A stretch of 64,000 bases of DNA from Stentor coeruleus (lineage: Eukaryota > Ciliophora > Heterotrichea > Heterotrichida > Stentoridae), in the NCBI GenBank assembly GCA_001970955.1, contig MPUH01000284.1:1-64000 (forward strand). The letters run 5' to 3'. This document shows positions 19,799-30,195 of this stretch, in pieces. A program made the translations under genes and the position numbers. Position 1 is the first letter of the stretch, and every line of letters starts with the position of its first letter. The notes under the pieces are model-generated. The model made no database searches. It saw only the letters and a list, made by a program, of their open reading frames with translations, and was not told the origin of the DNA.

Positions 19799-21730
19799 TT
19801 AACTATTACAAAGCCTCTCCAAAGATTTTTCTATATCTTCCAACAGTGTACTATTTTTTTGTATAAAATTCTTACAGTGTTCCAATTTGAGTTCTATTCT
19901 TGATATATCATCCTGCTCTGTTTTCTGAGTTTCTTGCTGTATAACAAGTTTCTGATATTCTTCCGTTATAAGTTTCCTAATATTTTTTAGATTTGAATTC
20001 CCTGATTCTGATGCTTTATTAATAGCTCTCATTTCAGCTAAATCCATCAGCATCCTATGATCCCTTTTATCTACCGCATTAACCATTTCTTCAAAAACAT
20101 AATGAAACTCGATTTCAATTATTTTTATTACATCCTGACTCATTTTCCATATTTTAGTATCCTCAGCAGCCCTTACTGAAAAATCCCTCTTAATCTTTTT
20201 AACAACTTCAATATCCCCAAAGTAATGCCCAGGACATAAAACCTTAAATCTAAATTTTTCACTAGATACAAAATGCCCTTTACCACTTATAACAAAATAT
20301 ATTTCTTTTGATAATTCCCCTTCAGTATACACATAATCCCCAGATATATAATATTCAGTTCTTAATAATGGTATAATAGTATAAACAAATCTTTCTTCAG
20401 CATTTTGAAACAAATCAAATATAAAAACAGCATTATGATGTAAATTTTGAGCTATTTCAATCCTAAGTGGGATACTAAAATAATTCAAAAGTTCAATTGT
20501 TTCACTAAAACTATATTCATCCTTATCAAAAGTTTCTTTAACATACTTTTGCATTTTTTGTTTAACTTTTCTAGTAATCCTATTTTCTTCAGCATAATTG
20601 TCTATTAAAGCTAGTCTTTTGTCAAGTATTTTTCTCTTCCCTTCTTCATTTGATGATATTAATGAACTAAGACTACTAATTGCAAAAGATAGAAAATATA
20701 TAGCAACTACCATCCATAACATAGCTAAAAGTAACTCCCCAGTTGTTTTTGGCGTTATATCTCCATATCCAAAAGTTCCTAAAGTTGTTAAAGCCCAGTA
20801 AATTGATGTTAAGTAAAGGTCGAAAAGTTCTGAGTCTATCATCCCTTGTCTTGAAATCCAAGTATCAGGATCGAATTCATAAAACCTAGCGACAAAATAC
20901 CATAAACAACTTATAATATGTAAGCTTAATAAAATCATAGAAAATGTGCTGATCATTTGAACTCTGCTATTGGAAAGAGAAAAAAAGTAATAAAGGTTGT
21001 CAAGTAATGGAAAAGATTTTGCTTGTTTAAACAACACTAAAATTTTTGATAAACGGAAAAGCCGTGGCAAACTTTTTAGTCGTACCAGTTTGCTTAAAGT
21101 ATTATAAGTTGCCCTTTGACCATTAGGATTTATTGAATATTGTATTAAGTCAAATGGAATACAAGCTACGATATCAATAATAAGCCATCCTTTGAGATAT
21201 TTCATAAAAATTTGCTTACGAGAACATATTAACTTACCTTCATCGTCAATATAAGCTGTGTTTAAAGTTATGATAACATCAAAAATAAATACTCCAGTCA
21301 AAATGCAATCGATTACAAACCAATCGTCAAATTCTCGGCTTATTATAAAAGCTAGTAAAAAAGGTGTGACAATAGCTGTATATAAAAGGCTTAATCCTAA
21401 GATAAGATTCCAATATACTTTAAAACCTTCAGAAGGATGGAACATGTATATAGGGACGATAATAGCTTCTGAAGTAGTTTTTACACTTTTAATAAGATTT
21501 TGATGTTTAGTTAGGACGTCTGATATGCTTTCTGAAGGATCGATACAACTTAGTGTTCTTGGACCAAAAAGTTTTATATTTCGCATCATTTTACTTATCC
21601 GAATACTCATTAAGATCCTCATATGTAAACGCTTCCAGACTTCTTTGTATTTTGAATTGATAGTTTCATCAAAAACATCGGTAAATAGTAACAGTTCGTG
21701 AGCACCATGAAATATTCGACTATCGTTCAT
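19799..21730 (-). CDS. voltage-gated K+ channel with cyclic-nucleotide-binding-like domain
   Basis: A 643-aa channel of the EAG/HCN/CNG superfamily. It shows S1 (NLILGLSLLYTAIVTPFLLA), S2 (FVIDCILTGVFIFDVIITL), S3 (LKGWLIIDIVACIPFDLI), an S4 with repeated basic residues (LVRLKSLPRLFRLSKILVLF), S5, a pore loop with the potassium signature TTLGTFGYGD, S6, a C-linker, and a CNBD-like domain at about residues 440-550 (YTEGELSKEIYFVISGKG; HYFGDIEVV). The GYGD filter argues for K+ selectivity. In the phosphate-binding cassette the usual FGE is FGD, so cyclic-nucleotide binding is uncertain. The C-terminus ends in a coiled coil (ISRIELKLEHCKNF) that may help tetramerise. Ciliates have many such channels controlling membrane potential and ciliary beating. 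Confidence 0.9.
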   Translation of the reverse strand: MNDSRIFHGAHELLLFTDVFDETINSKYKEVWKRLHMRILMSIRISKMMRNIKLFGPRTLSCIDPSESISDVLTKHQNLIKSVKTTSEAIIVPIYMFHPSEGFKVYWNLILGLSLLYTAIVTPFLLAFIISREFDDWFVIDCILTGVFIFDVIITLNTAYIDDEGKLICSRKQIFMKYLKGWLIIDIVACIPFDLIQYSINPNGQRATYNTLSKLVRLKSLPRLFRLSKILVLFKQAKSFPLLDNLYYFFSLSNSRVQMISTFSMILLSLHIISCLWYFVARFYEFDPDTWISRQGMIDSELFDLYLTSIYWALTTLGTFGYGDITPKTTGELLLAMLWMVVAIYFLSFAISSLSSLISSNEEGKRKILDKRLALIDNYAEENRITRKVKQKMQKYVKETFDKDEYSFSETIELLNYFSIPLRIEIAQNLHHNAVFIFDLFQNAEERFVYTIIPLLRTEYYISGDYVYTEGELSKEIYFVISGKGHFVSSEKFRFKVLCPGHYFGDIEVVKKIKRDFSVRAAEDTKIWKMSQDVIKIIEIEFHYVFEEMVNAVDKRDHRMLMDLAEMRAINKASESGNSNLKNIRKLITEEYQKLVIQQETQKTEQDDISRIELKLEHCKNFIQKNSTLLEDIEKSLERLCNS

Positions 21731-22397
21731 TGTTTGCTATTTTTTATATTGAAATATTGTTTTTGATAATCAAATTATATGGAGTTTATGATTGAAAGTA
21801 TTTTAAAGGATAACTTTTTCATTGTGGGTTTTTGATTTTTATAATTAGAAAAGTTTCGAATTGAGTTTTGTGTTGAAGGAAGGTTTTTAGGATGAGTATA
21901 TTAGGTTTTAGATTTATTAAGGGATTATGAGTTGGATTAATAATAAAATTTTATGTTTTTAGAAGAGGAGAGTACTTGATGGGATAGTAAGATTATATTT
22001 TAGGTGAATAAATTTAGATTAGGATGATTAATAGTAGTAGAGAGTATTTATGTGCTTTGTATTTTAATTTTTTTATAAAAGTGTTGGAGGTTTATAANCC
22101 TATAATCATATTAGCTAAATTTAGATTAGGATGATTAATAGTAGTAGAGAGTATTTATGTGCTTTGTATTTTAATTTTTTTATAAAAGTGTTGGAGGTTT
22201 ATAATCTTTAGACTAAGTTAAAGAGTTTTATTAAACAAATCCTATCAAACCTAACTACCTTTATCACATGATAAACCACAACCTTAAAACTTCTCTCCAC
22301 ATTTAAATTTTCTCTCAACCCAATCATCTAATCTCATGCCAAATTTCCTTCTAACCTCCTATACAACATTATCAAATCCAAAAAACTATTAAAATAA
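21731..22397. other. divergent intergenic region containing an N join
   Basis: G-rich near the minus gene and C-rich near the plus gene, as in other divergent spacers here. It includes the first of the five N joins, at 22098. No other feature was recognised. Confidence 0.6.
22009..22204. repeat. 89-bp direct repeat around a single N (assembly join)
   Basis: Bases 22009-22097 are repeated exactly at 22116-22204. Between them lie an N (22098) and about 17 unmatched bases. This looks like two overlapping contig ends joined without merging. The region is intergenic, so no gene is affected. Confidence 0.85.
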
Positions 22398-23303
22398 ATG
22401 TCCTCAGACATCCTAGTCAAAGTTTTATCCCTAGAGCAAGAACTCACTAATTCTCAAACACAAATTCTATTCCTTCAAAACAAAAATCTTGATCTAACAA
22501 AATCCAACGAGCTTCTTCAATGTGAAATCCATCAAAAACAAAGCGAAATCACTAGACTAAATTCCGATCTTTCCATAAAAGAAAATTATTGTAATGAACT
22601 TTCCACAAAACTCGTAGATTCCAATAACAAACTATTAAAAGTTTCCTCTGAGCTTTATGAACTTAATCAAAAACTATATTCTATAAACAATTCCTCAAAC
22701 TCAATAGGTAGGATTGATAATTCAGAACTAAACCTTATAAGAATGCTTTGTGCTGATTTAGAAGCAAGATTTTGGAGAAAAGAACAAGAAATGATAACAC
22801 TTGAGCAGAAATTTAGACAAGAACTCGAGCTTGTAATGGAAAAAAAAACTCAAACTTTGTTAGAAAAAAGACAAAATTGGCTTAACCCAGCAGTACAGAA
22901 AATTGAAAAACCTTTGGTTTCTGAAGAGGATGTTAATTGGTATAAAGAAAGTTATAAACGAGCTGTAATTGATTATAATAGATTGTATGAAAAAATGACC
23001 CCGGAAAAAGAGAAAAAACGAGAGGAAAATTCAGATTTGTTTGAAGATGTGGAAAAGTTGTTAGGGTGGAAAGTTGAGTATAGGGGAAATAATATATGTT
23101 TGAGCTCTATGGGGAAAAATGTTATTATAAGAAAACAAGTTTATGAGAGCACAACTTTTTATAATATTGAGATCACCCCTGAGACAATGCATATTATTAG
23201 CACTCAGCCATATAGTGATTATTTACTTAAGTATCAGAATTATCCAGCCTTTTTTGCAGCTGTGCTTTCTAGTGAATTTTCTAAGTTAGGGATTAGTAAT
23301 TAA
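22398..23303 (+). CDS. short MAD1-like coiled-coil protein
   Basis: A 301-aa protein. Residues 1-165 are heptad-like coiled coil (VLSLEQELTNSQTQILFLQN and on). Residues about 215-301 resemble the C-terminal domain of MAD1: LLGWKVEYRGNNICLSS corresponds to the 'L-GY-I-----N-YRL-S' segment, and NYPAFFAAVLSSEFSK to the family's 'IPAFLSALTLDLFSR' end. MAD1 recruits MAD2 to unattached kinetochores in the spindle checkpoint. At 301 aa this is less than half the length of animal or yeast MAD1, and I see no clear MAD2-interaction motif. A shortened MAD1 or a related coiled-coil kinetochore protein are both possible. The call rests on the C-terminal pattern alone. Confidence 0.55.
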   Translation: MSSDILVKVLSLEQELTNSQTQILFLQNKNLDLTKSNELLQCEIHQKQSEITRLNSDLSIKENYCNELSTKLVDSNNKLLKVSSELYELNQKLYSINNSSNSIGRIDNSELNLIRMLCADLEARFWRKEQEMITLEQKFRQELELVMEKKTQTLLEKRQNWLNPAVQKIEKPLVSEEDVNWYKESYKRAVIDYNRLYEKMTPEKEKKREENSDLFEDVEKLLGWKVEYRGNNICLSSMGKNVIIRKQVYESTTFYNIEITPETMHIISTQPYSDYLLKYQNYPAFFAAVLSSEFSKLGISN

Positions 23304-23656
23304 TTGATTGGAAAGATGTGGAAAACTAGCATATTTGAAAAAGGATTTGGGAAAATTACTGAAGATTAGATAAAAATGAGATTATTATATGGTAGATAAG
23401 ATATAAAAATTTTATATTTTTTAGTATAAAATCTAGAAATATTCAAATGTACTACTCATCAAGAGAATTTTATTGACACAAATTGTGGCCATAACAATTC
23501 ATCTGAATGTCGTGATATAAAACAATATTTTTTTCCGAATAGCCTCTTTTTTCTATAAAAATCTAATAATAGAATGTGAAAACCCTAATAAAATGATTCC
23601 ACTGCCCATAGTTTATACTAAAGATAATCTATTAATAATAGTTTTCACTCAAAGGA
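23304..23656. other. intergenic between convergent genes
   Basis: AT-rich spacer between the 3' ends of the MAD1-like and kinesin genes. No feature was recognised. Confidence 0.6.
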
Positions 23657-26484
23657 TTAGTTTTTCGGTTTGATAATTAAAAGCTTATCATTGATAGTTT
23701 TCACTATTATCGGCTTTTGTGGTCTTGAGGGTGTTTGTGACTTGGCAATTTTTGGTGTTGCTATAGCTTTCTTCACAGCAACAGGACTTGTACTAACTTG
23801 CCTTTTCGATGTATCAAATATCTTGAAATTCTTACAAGAAGAGTTTTTCAGTATTTTATCATCAGTTGATGATATCGCTATTATAGGCTTTTTCTTACTT
23901 TCTTCAGATTTTGGGAATATGAATTTTCTTGGTTCATCATGTTTTGATATAGACCTTGATGAGTTTTCATAATCTGATGATGAAGTCATTGTAGAGTTTT
24001 TTTTTGTCGAGTCGTCAGAAAAAGGTTTAATATCAAGGAATTTTTTATCAAGGAGCTTTGTGTCAAAGATTTTCGGGTCAAGTTTTGGCTCAATAAATTT
24101 TAGGTCTGGATGCCTGACTTCAAATATTTTCGGCTCAGTGTTCCTCATATCATGTCTTCTAGGTTCATGAGCTTTTGTTTCTATAATCCTTGGCTCAAAA
24201 GTTTTAGTTTCTATAATTTTAGGCTCATTATCTAAAGGTTCCATAATTACAGTCTCAATTGTTTCTATTTCTGCATTTTTATGCTCCATAATTTTTGGCT
24301 CTAAATTTTTATGCTCTATAATTTTTGGCTCTAAGTTTTTATGCTCTATAATTTTTGGCTCTAAGTTTTTATGCTCTATAATTTTTGGCTCTGGGTTTTT
24401 AGTTTCAATTTTATGTGACTCTAGATTCCTAGCCTCAATATTTTTAGTTTCTAAACTTTTATTGTCAATTTTATGCTCAGCATGTTTGGATTCGTTAATT
24501 CTATTTTCAATTACTTTCTGTTCTTTAATTTTATTTTCAGCAATTTTTAATTCATTAATCTTTGTTTCAAGCAATTTAATTTCCAGTATTTTCGCTTCAA
24601 GTTGCTTTGCATCCATTTGCTGTCTAGCTTTAAGACATAAAACTTCTTTTTTTAGCGTTTCACAGTTTTCTTGATATTTTTTCTCTGTCTGTTTAATAAC
24701 AACATTCATACTAGCAAGTCTTAAGTCTTTTTCTTTCATAGCTAATTGGAAATCTTGAAGGTCCCTATCAAGTTTTTCAGCTTTTCTTATAAGGGCAAGT
24801 TTTTCACTTCTTTCTTTTTCAAGTAACGATAAAGTCCTTTCAACTTCTAAACTTTTTATGTTTTTTTTCAAAGCCCAACATAAATCCACAGATTTAATCC
24901 TTGTTCCTAATGAAAGTGTGCACAAAGTTTCATTTACAGAATCTTCACAAGGACTACATGCTAAAATAACAGTAACTTTACTTTCAGATCCACCTAAAGT
25001 TGGTTGTAATAATCTAGTAAGTAAAGAGTTTCTATAAGGAATATGTTCAGTTTTAGTTTCTAAAGCAGTAATAACATCTTGTAAAGCCGATAAAGACTTG
25101 TTTATATGTAAAGTTTCTTTTAAAGCTTCTCCTGTAACTTTACTTTTATTTATCCTTTCACTACCAGCAAGGTCTACAAACTGTATTTTCCCATTTCTGT
25201 TGTTATACGAAAATCTGATTGTGTATATGCAATGGCTTCTAGAAGANTTCTGTTGTTATACGAAAATCTGATTGTGTATATGCAATGGCTTCTAGAAGAC
25301 ATTTCATTAGAATCTGTTGACTTTGTCGTACGTTTATGACAAGATTTTTTAATTAAGTCCTGAGCTTTAGTAACCCAGTTTTTCCCTAATTGGATTTCTG
25401 ATAAGTTTAAAATATCTTTCCAGTCTCTACTAAGTGGGTCGTTAGTTAAAAGATTTTTAACCTGTTCATTGTATATTTCAATAATCTGTAAAGATATCAT
25501 AACATCCTCCCCTTCAAAACGGTTTCTTAGTTTTTCTAAACCCCTTGTTATAACCCCATTCATTGTATAAGTTTTCCCTGATCCAGTCTGCCCATATGCT
25601 AATATACAGGAATTTCCCCCATTAGCTGCATAGTCTATATTAGACTCTAAGTCCATGAAAAGATCATCCATCGTTTCATCTGGACCTATAACTTTTTCAA
25701 ACATAAACAGTTTAGCTGAACCAACTTTTTTACTCTCAATTTGAACCTCCGTATCATTACACATTAAACACTGTGGACCTGGAGGATCACCATCTAAATA
25801 AGGTCTGACTTTAACAATAACCCTTACAGTTGTCGTAACTTCTTCAGACTCTCCATCATTAGCACTTGCAGATGCTTCTTTAGCTCTATTGTATTTCTCT
25901 TTAAATTCCTTTTGGTCATTAAGAGCTTTTTTTAATGCGTCTTCAAGTTCTTTGACTCGAGTATTTGCTGTTTGTGATGAAGCTAATAGAGATATTTCTT
26001 GTCTAAGGTCTTTGATTTCATCTTTTAGTCGTTGGATTTCGATTTCTTTTTGCATCGAAATATCGTCTAGTTCTTCTTTTATGATAATAGCACTTTCTTC
26101 AGCATGATAAAGACGCTCTTCTAGTTCTTGTTTTGTGTATTCAAGATATCGGGCTGAGTTTTCCCATTGATCGTTTAGTTGTTCTAATTCTCTTTTTCGC
26201 TCTTCGTGGGTTTTTAAAGTATTTCTTAAGGATTCAACTTCTTTTTGCAATTTTACTACATCTTGTTCGTTTTTTTGGAATTTGTCTTTGGAGTTTTTCA
26301 GTTCTTGAGTTAGTTTTTCAATTCTGTCTTCGAGTTCAGCGATTTTTGCTTCTTTCTCATTGGATTCAAGTTCTAGCATTTCTTCATATTCTTTTGCTTG
26401 ATCTTTGTACCTAAATAGACTTTACTCTTTGAACTCTTGGCGAAGTGATTCAAGCTCTTTCTTCAGACTAGTCTCTTTATCCAT
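23657..26484 (-). CDS. kinesin-14-like motor with internal motor domain and long repetitive tail
   Basis: Exon 1 is 26484-26426, then a 15-nt intron (26411-26425), then 26410-23657. An assembly duplication of 53 bases (52-bp repeat plus N) at 25195-25299 breaks the frame. Without it the gene is 920 codons (919 aa), a clean multiple of three. Residues 1 to about 195 are coiled coil leading into VRVIVKVRPYLDGDPPGP, the start of the motor. It has the P-loop GQTGSGKTYTMNG, switch I SSRSHCIYTI, switch II VDLAGSER and the closing ETLCTLSLGTRIKSV. The neck coiled coil before the motor fits kinesin-14. Unusually, about 400 residues follow the motor, including 10-residue repeats (KNLEPKIIEH) and a Ser/Lys-rich end. 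It is a microtubule motor; minus-end direction and a spindle or cortical role are inferred. Confidence 0.87.
24276..24395. repeat. 30-bp tandem repeat in the kinesin tail, four units
   Basis: Four near-identical 30-bp units encode the decapeptide KNLEPKIIEH (the last is KIMEH or a variant). Looser versions of the same E-x-K-x-x-E pattern continue on both sides (NIEARNLESHKIETKNPEPK, ETKTFEPRIIETKAHEPRR). The units stay in frame and keep the helical, charged character. Confidence 0.85.
25195..25299. repeat. 52-bp direct repeat around a single N (assembly join) in the kinesin
   Basis: Bases 25195-25246 are repeated exactly at 25248-25299, with N at 25247. The 53 extra bases shift the frame inside the motor domain just after the switch I motif. 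Removing one copy and the N restores continuous homology into VDLAGSER. Confidence 0.92.
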
Positions 26485-27335
26485 AACAATAAATTTTAAT
26501 TCATTCTTCTGATACTTTTATATAACTACTCAATATAAGAGATTATGTTAAACTTAAACCTTATTGAGATAATAACTACCTTTTCTTCTGGTCAAAGGGT
26601 TTATGCTCATTCTAAAGATTTACAATAATATGATTGGTTCTGATTTTGTTTTTCCTACCACTAAGCATTAAACCTATTAGAGCAATACTTGCTTTTAATA
26701 CTATATTATTGTGTTTTTGTAATGCTTGTATACAGAAAAAGCTCGCTTTGTATAAAATATTTGTTTTTTATCTTTTCGCTTATACAGTATCTTGTAAGCC
26801 TTTCTCTAGTTAAATACTTATTTTTTAAGTTAAAAACTCAACAATTTCAAACAAAAGTTTTCTTTTGCAGCATATTTTACTATCAATCTAATTAACTATA
26901 GAGTTTTAAAAATCTAACATTAGAAACTTATCTTTGATATGATTTAAATCTCACATCTTAATTTTATTCCATTACTACTTTAATCAGTAAATTCAGATTT
27001 TCTTTTCAAACAAGTATAGGCTAAATAGATCAATATTTATACATTTCATAACCGAAGCTTTAAAATTTAGAAAAAAACCTAAATTCTTCAGTGATAAATA
27101 CAAACTACCTGAAAAAAATCAAAATCAAAATTTTTTTCTTATAAATATATCTAAATTCTTCAGTGATAAATACAAACTACCTGAAAAAAATCAAAATCAA
27201 AATTTTTTTCTTATATAATCTATAAATAAATTCAATAAAATTATTCTTTCTTATAATACCCAATCCAACCTCAAACCTAAAACATTTAATATTCCCTAAT
27301 CAATCATATTCCTAACTAAAAATTATTAAAATGCC
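26485..27335. other. intergenic with a 65-bp near-tandem repeat
   Basis: About 0.85 kb of AT-rich DNA between two minus-strand genes. It holds the repeat at 27079-27215. The right-hand part is C-rich on the plus strand, consistent with the 3' flank of the TBC1D5-like copy B. Confidence 0.6.
27079..27215. repeat. 65-bp near-tandem direct repeat
   Basis: A 65-bp sequence at 27079-27143 recurs exactly at 27151-27215 after a 7-bp spacer. Unlike the five other exact repeats there is no N between the copies, so it could be a real recent duplication or a join that was closed wrongly. Confidence 0.85.
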
Positions 27336-29228
27336 TTAAATTATAAGTTTCTTCTTAGCCATTTCTTTCGACGCTTCATCTTTAAGTGCATAAAGTACTT
27401 GAAGAGCTTTATTCATTTTCTCATCATGATATGCTTGTCTATATAAACCTTACTCATCACATTGTTCAAGTAAAAGTAAAAGTGCTTGATTGCATTTTTC
27501 AACTAAACTATTTTCATTTCTTACAACATTAATCTTAACCTCTTCCTTTTTTTCTTCTTCCTTCTTTAAACCTACAGGACTTGATGATTTCGGTGAAGTA
27601 TTTTTAATTTTTTTTTCATTATTGGTTTGATTTAACACAATAATTTCTGTGGTTTTATTTTTTTCAATAGGTTTACTAAGTAATGGGTTTATCATAACTC
27701 CTTTTCCTTTATCTAAATTATTTTCAACAGTTCTTTTTATAGTTTTATCTTGAATAAATTTGATTTCTGAAGGTTTTTCAATATTTTTTGAAGGTGTTTT
27801 TGATATAAGAGGATTTATTAGTAAATTAGATGATGAAGTTGGTAGTGTAGGTGCAGGTCGACAAGGGATTTGAATAGGTGTAGATATTGGGGTTTCTGGG
27901 ATATTTACTATAGGATGAGGTGTAGAAATAGGTTGAGGGTTTAAAATTTGATTAGAAACAACAGGAGTTTTAAGGTTTTTAGAACTCCTATCTTGCATAC
28001 TTTGTTTATACCCTAACCCCATATCTATAAGTATATGGACATCTTCTACTGGGGGAAATTTAAGCAACCTTCTTAATATCCCAGAATTATCACTTTGTAA
28101 AACTGCTTATATATTACTGAAAACTCTGACAAATACAATCATTGCCACACATATGTAGTCTAATAAACTTAGTTCTTTACATAAATTCACATTGCTTTCA
28201 GCTTTAAAATCAGAATTCGGAGACAAATGAGCGAAAATCGCATCCCATATTATCAGTGTATCAGCTAAATTAAATTCTCTACTCAGTATACACCTGACAT
28301 ATCTTTGTAAGTACATCTGAGGTTCGATTTTCTGTTTTTCTAAATACAAATAAAGTTCATTGTCTACAGTTTGTAATATTCTATGATGGATTTTATGGCA
28401 TTTTTTCAATACACTTGAGACCCCTTCAGCTGTGCTTTTGTCTTGATTGACAAGGTCATTATGAGATTTTTCTGCATCCCATGTAAAAAGGTCAGGTTTT
28501 TTTTTTCCTTGTCTATGCATGACAACAGGGTTAAATAATTCGGCTATACCTAAATCCATTAATCTAACAAAGCACCAATAAACATCTGCTTCTAAACTTT
28601 CAGGGTTATTAAGTATATTTATATACTCTTGATTTTTATAACTAATACTCATATTTTCAGGTGCTTGTTCAGCATATGCCACAAAAATCAGAACCCCCAA
28701 CAACTCATTCATACCTTGTTTATATGAAATATCAGGGTTTTCTTTAGCCCATGTAAACAATATATTTACCATTAATTCTTGGATTTTTGGGACTTGGAAT
28801 AAAGGTCGTTCCTGGAAAGTCCTCTCAACATCATTACGGATTTTTGTTTTCAATTCATTATCAACATGGAAATTGTTCCAAGGGTTCTAAGTGTTTTTTA
28901 CTTCAGTTGATGAAGATAATGGGTTAAATATCAATGGATCTAAATTGTTTGATTTTAAATCCTATATAAATAATACTCTATGGGATTTTACTAAGTCAAA
29001 ATATGATCTTCGAAGCTCTTCAACTCTTTCTACCCATAAGTCTATTGAAAAAGCTTCAGGAAGGATACCTAAAAATACTCGCCAGCAGGTAAATCTATTG
29101 TGAATTTGCCCAAGTTTCCCATCTAAAGCAAGTTGTCTTATATTGGAATAGTTTTCCCTGTTGATAAAATATGATTCAAATGCTTCTGCATGTAATAGGA
29201 AATCTGGAGGAATAAGCTCTTCACTCAT
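27336..29228 (-). CDS. TBC1D5: TBC1D5-like Rab GTPase-activating protein, copy B
   Basis: Five exons (29228-28977, 28961-28902, 28886-28118, 28102-27454, 27438-27336) with four 15-nt introns encode 610 aa. It is the paralogue of the gene at 444 and lies in the opposite orientation about 27 kb away. All four introns are at the same places, although their sequences have diverged (for example GTATTATTTATATAG versus GTAATTTTTATATAG). The first three exons are the same length in both. The TBC core keeps the arginine finger (RNDVERTF) and glutamine finger (YKQGMNELL). The Pro/Asn-rich linker (STPIQIPCRPAPTLPTSSSN) differs most. The C-terminal helix (ALQVLYALKDEASKEMAKKK) is conserved. The likely role is a retromer-linked Rab7 GAP. 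Confidence 0.88.
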
Positions 29229-30195
29229 ATTTAATTATCTGCTTTTGGTTATATGAAAGATTATTAGAAAAAGTAATTAGGAAAAGGTTTTAGATATTTG
29301 TAGAAGAATATAATGGATTTGAGGTAGTTTATTATAAAAGATTCTAGGATTAAGATTTTAGTTTTGTAGTTGTAAGTGAAGGATTTTAGATGAGGGATAA
29401 ATATTTAGGGTGTAAAAAGATAAGGATTTATTTTGAAGTTATAAAAAAGAGCAAGGTTTTTGAGTTGACTTAAAATGCAGGAAAATGTGCTTTAAAAGGA
29501 GAAGCTTTGGTTTGAGATATAACAAAATATTCTGTAAAGTTTATATATGTAAAGAATAATATAGTTTTATTATATACCTAAAGTTTATACTAGTCCTGGC
29601 AAATTTTATAAATGATTTGCCTGATTTTTGAATAAAATAGCATTTTTGCTCAGGCAATATTCAACTCCCCATAGTTCCTAAAAAGCTTATCATCACCAAC
29701 TTAAAAATTATTTTTTCAAGCAACTTACAAACTTTGCAAACTACAAAGCCCAACGAAAAAATAAAAAACCACTCAACACCTTAAAACATAAAAAAACCCA
29801 ACTTACATCTTAAAAATCCTAATCCTCTATAAATCTTTCCCATATTCATGACAAATCCTCTCACTCCAAACTTAACCCTAACCTCAATCACAAATATAAA
29901 CAACAAATCAGAACCTAATATCCTTTCCCCACAAAAGCTCAGAAACATTCTCATCATAAAAGCATTTCCCATATCTAAAATTATCTCTATCAGCAAAATA
30001 TGGTTATCAACTAACTATAAAACTTCCCCTATTCCAAAACCCACTACTTTTAACACCCTAGCACCTTCTATCAACATTATCAACTAAGTATCCCTCCCCA
30101 ATCAGCAGGTAAAAAAAACAAAACAATCAGACTATTGAAAATATCCTAAAACTCAAAAGTAAAATACTCAGAAAACTGCAATTATATAATTATAA
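29229..30195. other. divergent intergenic region, skew switches at about 29.6 kb
   Basis: About 29229-29500 is G-rich on the plus strand. About 29640-30190 is C-rich and almost free of G. The frames open here on either strand are biased-composition artefacts. No repeat or RNA was seen. Confidence 0.6.

Noticed and set aside
19794-19800. snRNA or tRNA genes in the AT-rich spacers
   Set aside because: I looked for A/B boxes, GTTCGA-type T-loops and U2/U6 cores in all spacers. A few partial strings (for example near 13850 and 19260) lacked the matching stems.
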